Source of the DNA: Stomoxys calcitrans
Lineage: Eukaryota; Arthropoda; Insecta; Diptera; Muscidae
DNA length: 64,000 nucleotides
Direction: 5' to 3'
Assembly: GCF_963082655.1 (NCBI RefSeq)
Contig: NC_081554.1
Span: 54,746,498 to 54,810,497, forward strand
Shown here: positions 55,638-64,000 of the stretch, piece by piece
How positions within the stretch are numbered: the first letter of the stretch is position 1
Layout of the letters: every line of letters begins with the position of its first letter
The notes under the pieces: model-generated
Told to the model about the DNA's origin: nothing
Seen by the model: the letters and a program-made list of their open reading frames with translations, nothing else
Database searches by the model: none
Position numbers and translations under genes: made by a program

Positions 55638-56085
55638 AAAATGCTGGAAAAATTCGTTGATCTCAGGCCAATGTGCTCTTTCGTCTAAAAAATTAACCGC
55701 TTCAGAGCTGGGAAAGAGCTGCCGCGAAGAGCAGAATGCGAAAAGAACGCTAAAATGGTGCAGTATTCGGAATGACCAAAAAGTGCAAGGACTTTAACTT
55801 AAGAATAGGTCAAGAGTGTTATGTTGGTGTCCTTCGACACATGAGTCATGTGTCGGTTCATTCACTAGTCACGTATTGACCCTCCGGAGTCATATGTCCC
55901 GAATGGGAACAACAAGAGGAGTTGTGTACATTGAAATCCCCAGCAACAACGATTTCATTGTCCGGAAAATCCTTTAAGATTGTAGTAATTGAGTCAGAAA
56001 GGGGGTCAAAGCCGCTTAAGGAAGCCTCTTTTCCATTTTTTGATCTTTGAAAGCTTATTTTTCCAATTTCCCACAGTTTCAAAAA
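55638..56085 (-). pseudogene. N2-family endonuclease and linker fragment, minus strand
   Basis: 55860-55945 encodes IVVAGDFNVHNSSCCSHSGH, the GDFN motif of an APE-type endonuclease. 55640-55760 parallels 20775-20895 of N2 (AATTCGTTGATCTCAGGCCA versus the corresponding linker). The intervening endonuclease C-terminus is deleted. It is joined directly to the N3 fragment, so the locus is a chimera of two families. Confidence 0.65.
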
Positions 56086-57744
56086 ATCACCTTTGTTGAA
56101 ACTTCAGAATGGTAGTTAATTTCATTTTAATTTAAATTTCCAAAGATGCCACCCACCAAAAAAAGGCAAAAAGAACCAAGTCTTTAATTAAAATACAAAA
56201 ATGTACCAAATTGTATGCTTTCCCGATTATTGCCAGCACACGTCATGCGTAACTTGTTTTTATGGGACCTTTTAAACACACACACACACACACGCACACA
56301 AGGAAAGGTTAATCGTCCTTTACATAAATTATTCCGGGAAAAAGAATATCTTGACAAAAATGTTACGGCCTTGTGAAGGACGATGAAAGTAAATGCACAC
56401 TGAGGATCTTAGGTGCAAAAAAGGAAAAACAAAAAAAAGGTTTTATTGCAAATTTAATTAATAAACTTTATCAGCGAGTAAGATAACAAAAATTTATTTA
56501 TATGTGTGTACTTAGGAGTACAGATGTGTACGTTAGGTAGGTAGTATGCATGTGGGTATACATATGGCGGGCACTAAGTGTAACAAGGATGTTGCGTATC
56601 CTTGGTAGTTAGCTTTGGCCGCAGTATGATTGCCTTTATTTTTGCAAGAAATTGTTGCTTCTGTTTCGCGTCAACGCCTCCAAAGAAAAGCTTTTTATTT
56701 TTGCTTGCCAGCTCCATAAAAACACCGAAAAAAATAACAAAGGACTTAAATAAAATAAGACTTCCCATCCACTCTTAATGGTATCCTGGGCTGTTGTTGT
56801 TTAACTGCTGCTGGCTCTGAGATCAAAGGATAAGTAAATGCTGTGGTAAATAATGAATTTCGTTTTTCTTGGAAATTTTGTTGTGGCATCCAAATAGATG
56901 GGCGAAACCATTGACAACACATGCCTCTACTGGGCAGGGTGGTTGGTTGTTGTGATATGGTGGTTCTGGGGCTTCTGTTGGTGGCATAAAAACATGTTTT
57001 ATATTACCTGCAAGTAGCAGCACAGAGGTAATAACATTAGAAAGGGTTACAACCCAGCCGTTGAAGAGATCATGCAACATGTCATTGCTAATAAGATTTG
57101 AGATGAAGTGTCCCCAAAGTAACAGGTAAGCAATTTGATGATGTTTAGACAGGATTCACAGGGCTTGGCAGGTATAGAGTGCATATTAGGGTGTTTCGCA
57201 TCCCAATGAGGTTGGCATACCCTGACTTTGGTAAGGTCCATGTTTTGAGCATTCCATACTAATAATCCGCCTTGTTATCGCTTGTATGCCATGCTGCCAT
57301 GTGTAAAAGCCGCAGCTTATTAACGTTTGCCATTGTTTTAAAATATGGGGTACCTTCACAGCGGTGATAACACAAGTTTGCCCTTTCAACGAATGCACAA
57401 AGAAAAACAAACATCGGCACGGGTTGGTCTTTGAAGCGAGCGTTGCTGCTGTTAACAACCCGTCCGCCAAGCTTATTCACATTTAAAACGTATGCCCCTA
57501 CTTTTGTTTGTTAGATTGTTTTTTTGCAACCTTTGGCATCAGAGGTTTGGCGAAAAATCAAAATCCTAATAATAACCGGGTGCTTTGTCACCGTGACAGG
57601 GAAATGACATAATGATAATCCCAAACATTGTCTTAGCAGCCACAGACAAGAAATAAAAGTGGTAGGCACTAAGCGGAGACATAAACTAAAACCTTTGGAG
57701 CCTGGGATACAAAATTGTGATATAAAAACTCTGCCCACGCAGCC
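56086..57744. other. Region without supported gene
   Basis: It contains an ACACAC microsatellite at 56276-56302. Minus-strand ORFs at 56823-57080, 57186-57470 and 57511-57771 overlap each other and show no domain. Confidence 0.45.
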
Positions 57745-57953
57745 CAACAACAGTGATGAACGGAAGACCAATGGAAAATATAGTCCACACCCTCCTTACC
57801 CGACACGACCGTAGAGAAGATGAAGTTTATGAAGAGCCCACTGACAACAAAAACCCGTTGACAATAGAAGAGCTAAGGAATGCAGCCCGCAGCCTTCAAA
57901 GCAGAAAAGCCCCCGGTACCGACGGAATACCGGTGGAGCTTATGAGGCAGATA

Positions 57954-58256
57954 TGCAAATTTTGCCCATGAACATTCAACTAAGGCACAAGGGCAAACTT
58001 CTCACCTATCAATGACTGCAGTCCGATTCAAGTTTAAGCACAATGAAAAAGGGGCCTCATTTTTATAGCTGAGTTCGAACGGCGTGCCGCAGTGCTACAC
58101 CTCTTTGGAGAGAAGTTTATCATGGCATAGTACCTCACAAATGTTGCCAGCTTTAGGAGGGGAAAGCCATCGCTGAAAATTGTTTCTAATGGTCTCGTCA
58201 GAATTCGAACCCAGGCATTCAGCGTCATAGGCGGACATGCAACCTCTGCGCTAAGG
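57954..58256 (-). mobile_element. tRNA-derived SINE inserted in N4, with target duplication
   Basis: A complete copy of about 303 bp, flanked by the direct repeat TGAGGCAGATA at 57943-57953 and 58257-58267. The B box reads GGGTTCGAATTC (one mismatch) and the A box region CTTAGCGCAGAGG. The target duplication proves recent-style retroposition, presumably by LINE machinery in trans. Confidence 0.9.
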
Positions 58257-58299
58257 TGAGGCAGATAGCAGACCGGAATTTCTCTTACGAATGTTTAAC

Positions 58300-58493
58300 C
58301 GGTGCCTCCTTTTTATAGCCGAGTTCGAACGGCGTGCCGCAGTGCTACACCTCTTTGGAGAGAAGTTTAATATGGCATAGTACCTCACAAATGTTGCCAG
58401 CTTTAGGAGGGGAAAGCCACAGCTGAAAATTTTTTCTGATGGTCTCGCCAGGCGTTCAGTGTCTTAGGCGGGCATGCTAACCACTGCGCTAAG
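58300..58493 (-). mobile_element. Second, duplicated SINE piece
   Basis: Starts mid-body (CTCCTTTTTATAGCCGAGTT on the plus strand) and repeats the SINE head with the B-box region deleted (GCCAGGCGTTCAGTGTC). It shares GAGGCAGATAGCA...CCGGAATTTCTCTTACG flanks with the first copy, so a 237-bp tandem duplication created it rather than a new insertion. Confidence 0.8.
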
Positions 58494-61480
58494 GTGAGGC
58501 AGATAGCAGGCCGGAATTTCTCTTACGAATGTTTAACGGGTGCCTATTTGAAGGAGTTTTTCCGGAGGTATGGAAGAGACAAAAGCTGGTGCACAAAAGT
58601 AAGTGCAAATGTGATCCAACATTCCCATCTTCATACAGGCCGCTCTGCATGCTAGAATCGGCAGGCAAGCTTGTAGAGAAACTTATAAAGCCTAGCCTGG
58701 CAGGAGGCAAGTGTGGTGGCAAGGCAAGGCAAGTTATGCGACACCAAAGGCCAACAGGTCTATAAGCCTTACGTCATTTATACCAAAAACCATGGAACGT
58801 ATTGTGGATACCATGATAAAGAGTAGGACATCCAGCGTACTGCTTAAATACAATCAGCATGCCTATGTCAAGGAAAGGTCGGTAGAGACTGCCCTGCACG
58901 AGGTTGTGCATAGAATACAAGAATCCTTCGATGCCAAAACGTGCACACTGGCGGTATGCATTGACATCGAGGGGGCTTTAAGCGAACGACACATCGCTCT
59001 AATCCTTAGACCAGTACCGGGTCCATGGAGGCTGGATAAACCATATGCTAAGGAACAGGTAGATAAATTGCGGGTCCCGTGACATAAATATAAGGGAGAA
59101 AGTGGCAAAGGGCACGCCACAGGGGGCATTGGTATAATGGGATGTGTATTACACACGCACGGCTCAAGGAATAAAATAAGCTTACCAGAGCGGCAAAACC
59201 AAAGCGGTTTATCAATGTGTGGACCGACACATTAATCCAATCCTTAGGCCAGTACCGGGTGGACCCGGTCCTTAGATACTGAATAAACCATATGCTTAGG
59301 ATCAAGGGGACAATTGCGGGCCCCTTGACATAAATATAAGGGAGAAAGGGGCACAGGGCACGCCACGGGGGGCATTTTATCGCCACTCCTTTGGGTGGCC
59401 ACCATAAATAACCTATAACAGAGGCTGACTGAGCCAGGGATTTGAACCCGCCTGCTATGCAGACGATGTTATAATACTTCTTATGCGTAAGGATCTAAAC
59501 CAGCAATGCAGAAGAGCCGAAAGAGTCTTGCATAAGGCATATGACTGGCCGAGAACCAGGGGCCTCAATGTTAACCCAGAGAAGACTGAAATATGTCTGT
59601 TCACGAGAAAGACGAAGGTGCTCCAATTTGATGCACCACGTTTCCCCAATAAAACGATTTCGATATCTGACTAGGTGAAATACTTAGGAGTGACCTTGGA
59701 TAGGAAACTTAATTGGAAGCGTCACATTCAGGAGCGTACTGAGAAGGCTTACAGATGATGGGCACTATGTAGACGAGCCATAACTCGAAATGGGGCCTGA
59801 ATCCGAGGATAGTCCAATGGCTCTACAGCCAGTCAATACTTACTTACGCCTCAGTAGTTTGGTGAACTGCTATGGAGAAAAAGTGCAACGTTAGGACCAT
59901 ACAACAAGTTCCGAGAACATGTTGTCTTGGCCTAGGTAGAGCGATTAGGACCACGCGCTCTAGGGCACTGGAGACTATTCTATAAAAAAGCCGAACCATT
60001 GACATGCAGATTAAATGTAAGGCAGCCACTGCGGCTATGAGACTTAAGGTGAAGGGAGAATGGATTGAGGATGGGAGCAGCCCATACCATCGCGGTATAA
60101 TCAAGGCGACGATAGGAAACCTGTAAGGAAGGGAAGAGGTTTCCGATCGAATACCTGAGACAACACTTGAAATCGAGTGTGAGGCACTGCTGCCAGCGGC
60201 ACAGTCTTGCATTGACAGAACCCTAGTATTGCCATCTGAAAGATCATGTGACACGGATGGATCAAAGCTAAAAGGCAGTGTGGGCTTGGAAGTCTACATT
60301 GAGAAGTCAGGGACTGAGATCTGTTTTAGACTGCCTGACCATAATACGGTCCAAGCAGGACGGTAAGGTCACGAACAGTCTGGGAGTGTAACAAGGGATT
60401 AACACCTTCTCCGAAGATGGCACAAACCACATCCTTTGGGTGCCGGGACATAACGGAGTAAGGGGGAATGAAAGGGCAGACGATTTGGCAGTGAAGGTCA
60501 GAGAACAGATGTCGATAAGCTTTGTTAACCCGAAGCCTTTCAGGTCGACACAGTCCGATTTAAGGGTGTGGGCTGTGAATCAGCGAAACACTCGGTAGGA
60601 CGGCGAAAATCCAATGGGGTGATCCGGATCGTGAGAGGACGAGGCTATTACTGAAAGGAAGTAAGAAGCAGGTCAGTATAGCTTTTGGTGCCATAAACGG
60701 ATTCAAAGGACAACAAGCTCACTTATGCGAAGTCGGTGCGGCAAGGGATGTCATAAGGGCAATAACAAGCAGGACGGTGGGGTCACGAACAGTCTAGGAG
60801 TGTAACAAGGGATTAACACCTTCTCTGAAGATGGCACAAACCACATCCTTTGGGTGCCGGGCCATAACGAAGTAAAGGAGAATGAAAGGGCAGACGATTT
60901 GGCAATGAAGGCCAGAGAACTGATGTCGTTAAACTTTGTTAACCCGAAGCCTTTCTGGTCGACGCAGTCCGATTTAAGGGTTTGGGCTGTGAAACAGCGA
61001 AACACCTGGTAGGACGGCGAAAATCCTATGGGATGATCCGGATCGTGAGAGGACGAGGCTATTACTGAAAGAAGGTAAGAAAGAGGTCAGTATAGCTTTT
61101 GGTGTCATAACGGGACTCATAGGACTACTAGCTCACTTATGCAAAATCAGTGCGGCGAGTGATGGCATATGAAGGGCATGTGGCGTAGATGATGAGACGT
61201 TGGAGCATTTCCTTTGTCATTGCCCGGTTTTCGCTGCTAACAGACACCGGTACTTAGGTGGGGATACGATACCAGACATGAACCAACTTAGGGGAGTGGT
61301 AAGGGAAACAATTAAGGATTTTGAAAGTAGCACGGAATTCCTAACTTAAAGTTTTCTTTTCCGAAGTTACTTTTTAGTTTTTTTAGAGCGCACAACAAGC
61401 CGATTACTGGCTTAAGTGAATGTCTATAGTGGCATGGGGCAGATTAATATCTGCACCTTTTTTCAACCTAACCTAACCTA

Positions 61481-61800
61481 TAAAGCCAAAGCTCCAGGAC
61501 GCCATTATTGAAAGAAGTGGAAACAACATGGCTTCCGGGGAGCAATGTCCACTATCGGAGCTCTAAGACATGTGGTGGAGATAGTAGAGACGGCTAGGCG
61601 AAAACACCGTTACTCTAGGCCGATTGTTTTAGCCATACTGGATGTGAAGAAAACATTTAATAGCCTCATATCGTCTGACGTCCTCCAAGGACATAGAGAG
61701 ACGTTAAATATACCGGCGTATCTGAGAATAATGAGAAGGTACTTGCATAACAGGATACTACATACATTGTTTGGTAACATTTATGCGATTAAGAAATATC
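61481..61800 (+). pseudogene. N6: short RT fragment after the N4 tail
   Basis: 61545-61790 encodes STIGALRHVVEIVETARRK, then VLAILDVKKTFNSL (RT motif A with the aspartate) and LNIPAYLRIMRRYLHNRIL, a typical R1/Jockey-type finger-palm segment. The fragment begins right after the CCTAACCTA tail of N4, so it is another element or an N4-like copy in tandem. It has one frame, no catalytic YADD part, and is truncated on both sides. Confidence 0.7.
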
Positions 61801-62250
61801 CATCATAAAGTAGGTATTATAGGTGTAAGAAACTAGGCTTGATTCCCATGTTACGTGGACAGTGAATATATTGGATTTGTGGGGAGTTTTGGGGTTGGGT
61901 GTAATACCTCGAAATTTCCGTCTAAGGCCCCATAAAGTATATATATTCATGTATGTGAAAATATATCGTAATGTTAAAATACACAATAGAGCGCCACCTA
62001 TATGTCAAATTTAAAATTATAATACAGAACACCTAAAACAAAAAATCCGTATACAAAAATAATAAAAACCAAAAACAAATATGGAAAAATCCTATTATAA
62101 AAAATAATTCAAATACAAATATGACGAAAAATTCAATTATAATAAAAATCAAAATAAAATCCAAGTCGTAACAGAAATATGGATGTCGAATTTAATTCAT
62201 TACTCAATAGAAGAAATAGGCACACTGTGGTCAACTGAGAAATAGTGGTC
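61801..62250. other. Mixed spacer with a family A relic
   Basis: 61895-61955 contains AATACCTCGAAATTTCCGTC and CCCCATAAAGTATATATATT, a remnant of the family A block. The rest (62000-62200) is A-rich and unassigned. Confidence 0.5.
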
Positions 62251-62380
62251 TAAAATTATTTAAAGGAAATATAAAAGGGACTACGCTCTTTGAGAATCTA
62301 TTCAGTTTGGAGCCCTAAGTATTAGGGAAACTAAGATATTGGCCTTTTTTGGTAATTTTTCCATATGATGCCCCATTTTT
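62251..62380 (+). repeat. 182-bp satellite, left part
   Basis: It carries GAATCTATTCAGTTTGGAGC, CCTAAGTATTAGGGAAACTA and CCATATGATGCCCCATTTTT, matching the units at 63760-64000. It is cut at the T run by the family A element. Confidence 0.8.
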
Positions 62381-63701
62381 ATACCCTCCATCATAAGATG
62401 GGGGGTATACTAATTTCGTCATTCCGTTTGTAACTACTCGAAATATTCGTCTGAGACCCCATAAAGTTTATATATTCTTGATCGTCGTGACATTTTATGT
62501 CGATCTAACCATGTCCGTCCGTCCGTCCGTCTGTCTGTCGAAAGCACGCTAACTTCCGAAGGAGTAAAGCTAGCCGCTTGAAATTTTGCACAAATACTTC
62601 TTATTAGTGTAGGTCGGTTGGTATTGTAAATGGGCCATATCGGTCCATAACCTGATATAGCTGCCATATAAACCGATCTTGGGTCTTGACTTCTTGAGCC
62701 TCTAGCGTGCGCAATTCTTATCCGATCAGAATGAAATTTTGCACGACGTGTTTTGTTATGATATCCAACAACTGTGCCAAGTATGGTACAAATCGGTTTA
62801 TAATCTGATATAGCTGCCATATAAGCCGATCTTGGTTCTTGACTTCTTGAGCCTCTAGAGTGCGCAATTCTTATCCGATTGAAATGAAATTTTGCACGAC
62901 GTGTTTTGTTATTATATCCAACAACTGTGCCAAGTATGGTTGAAATCGGTCCATAACCTGATATAGCTGCCATATAAACCGATCTTGGGTCTTCACTTCT
63001 TTAGCCTCTAGAGGGCGCAATTCTTATCCGATTGGAATGGAATTTCGCACGACGTGTTTTGTTATGATACCCAACAACTGTGCCAAGTATGGTTGAAATC
63101 GGTCAATAACCTGATATAGCTGTCATATAAACAGATCTGGGGATTTGACTTCTGGAGCTTCTAGAGGGCGCAATTCCTATCCGATTTGGCTGAAATTTTG
63201 CATGACGTATTTTATTTTTACTTTCAACAACTGTGTCAAATAAGGTTCAAATCGGTTCATAACCTGATATAGCTGCCATATAAACCGATCTGGGATCTTG
63301 ACTTCTTGACCCCTAGAGGTCGCAATTATTATCCGATATGCCTGAAATTTGGTACGATGGATCCTCTCGTGACCATCAACAAACGTGTTTATTATGGTCT
63401 AAATCGGTCTATAGCCCGATACAGATCCCATATAAATCGTTCTTTCTATTTTACTTCTTGAGCCCCAATGGGCGCAATTCTTATACGAATTGGCTGAAAT
63501 TTTACACAGGTCTCCAACATATAATTTAATTGTGGTCCGAACCGGACCATATCTTGATATCGTTTTAATAGCAGAGCAACTCTTTTCTTATATCCTTGTT
63601 TGCCTAAGAAGAGATGCCGGGAAAAGAAGTCGACAAATGCGATCCATGGTGGAGGGTATATAAGATTCGGCCCGGCCGAACTTAGCACGCTTTTACTTGT
63701 T
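62381..63701 (+). mobile_element. Complete family A (A1) element, 1.32 kb
   Basis: Starts ATACCCTCCATCATAAGATG within a T run. It has a TA run, GTCGATCTAACCATG and a GTCCGTCCGTCCGTCTGTC block (62515-62538), then about six internal units. It ends with the palindrome TTCGGCCCGGCCGAA (63666-63680) and CGCTTTTACTTGTT. The flanking satellite fixes the ends to within a base or two and shows no target duplication beyond T. No protein is encoded; an A1 ORF on the minus strand (62434-62973) is a repeat translation. Confidence 0.88.
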
Positions 63702-64000
63702 CAGAGATCAGAATGGCCCACTGTGGCAAACATGGAAATAGTGGGCTGAAACCTCTTACAGGAAACATAGCATGGACCCCACTCTTTCCGAATCTATTCA
63801 ATTTGGAGCCCTAAGTATCAAAGAAACCAAGATATTGGCCATTTTTGGCAAAATTTTGTCTTTTTTCCATATGATGACCCATTTTTCAGAGTAAATGGCC
63901 CTCTGTGGTCAACTTGGAAGCAGTAGGCTGAAACCGTTTATAATAAACATAACATGGACCACGCTCTTTCCGAATCTATTCAATTTGGAGCCCTAAGTAT
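63702..64000 (+). repeat. 182-bp satellite, right part
   Basis: GAATCTATTCAATTTGGAGC recurs at 63790 and 63972, a spacing of 182 bp. The unit also contains CCATATGATGACCCATTTTT and CAGAGTAAATGGCCC. The array runs off the window. Confidence 0.85.

Larger units (their letters stand above)
57745..61480 (+). pseudogene. N4: degraded LOA/R1/Jockey-like non-LTR retrotransposon
   Basis: Order on the plus strand: RT entry (57890-57945, SRKAPGTDGIPVELM), interrupted by a SINE at 57954-58256. Then YRPLCMLESAGKLVEKLI (about 58636-58690), NQHAYVKERSVETALHEV and VCIDIEGAL (58850-58980), a GTP-GA motif and CYADDVIILLMRK (59452-59490). KYLGVTLDRKLNWKRHI lies at 59677-59728, RNase H WVPGHNGVRGNERADDLA at 60440-60492, and a CCHC finger EHFLCHCPVF at 61205-61235. 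The 3' UTR ends in CAACCTAACCTAACCT (61464-61480). Many frameshifts and stops occur. Internal direct duplications have spacings of about 236-237 bp (58257/58494 and 58988/59224) and 416 bp (60354/60770). Confidence 0.8.

Noticed and set aside
59418..59465. tRNA B-box-like sequence on the minus strand (GGGTTCAAATCCC)
   Set aside because: It lies in RT coding sequence just before the YADD motif, there is no A box at the right distance and no cloverleaf, so the match is coincidental.

Overview
This is eukaryotic, AT-rich, repeat-dominated DNA, most likely from a calyptrate fly (house fly / stable fly type). The evidence is the dense dipteran INE-1/mini-me-like repeats with a GTCY microsatellite block, mariner- and Tc1-type short elements with TA target sites, a tRNA-derived SINE, and several Jockey/R1/I-type non-LTR retrotransposons. 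The species is a guess from repeat style only. I found no host gene I can defend in 64 kb, and no rRNA gene, tRNA gene, CRISPR array or prokaryotic operon. The window looks intergenic, intronic or heterochromatin-margin sequence.

Layout. 1-7 kb: Helitron-like repeats (called family A and family B here) and a broken non-LTR retrotransposon (N1) cut by a mariner MITE and a Tc1/mariner fold-back. 8-15.6 kb: long A and B copies with nested MITEs, and a pre-miRNA-like hairpin at 13.3 kb. 16.5-17.5 kb: a 920-bp GTCY minisatellite grown inside an A copy. 18.5-20.9 kb: a minus-strand non-LTR pseudogene (N2). 20.9-26.4 kb: A copies, one holding a second fold-back element. 26.4-27.5 kb: an unusual GGTATT/AATACC-rich tandem region with a small unrecognised ORF. 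28.2-31.7 kb: a full-length A copy abutting a B copy that carries a SINE. 32-36 kb: retrotransposon tails and a 17-bp tandem array. 36.9-38.9 kb: a 2-kb satellite of 22-bp palindromic units that reverses orientation near 37.57 kb. 42.4-46.8 kb: the best gene of the window, a 1,230-aa intact ORF2 (endonuclease, reverse transcriptase, RNase H, CCHC) of an I-type retrotransposon with the 3' part of ORF1, sitting inside a CCTAA-rich tract. 48-52.5 kb: small dispersed repeats. 53-54.6 kb: a 16-bp satellite. 54.6-56.1 kb and 57.7-61.8 kb: dead non-LTR elements with local tandem duplications and an inserted SINE. 62.2-64 kb: a 182-bp satellite into which a complete A element has jumped, leaving an intact neighbouring unit that defines the empty site.

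How it fits together. The window records nested mobile-element activity. N1, N2, N4 and the I-type element are autonomous-type coding elements (all broken except the I-type ORF2). MITEs, fold-backs, SINEs and families A and B are non-autonomous passengers. Several satellites appear to grow out of, or lie against, these elements. The most unusual points are the repeated presence of one SINE at the same place in family B copies (probable capture and co-amplification), the precise empty site for family A, the inverted palindromic satellite, and fold-back elements whose arms carry the transposase start codon region on both strands.
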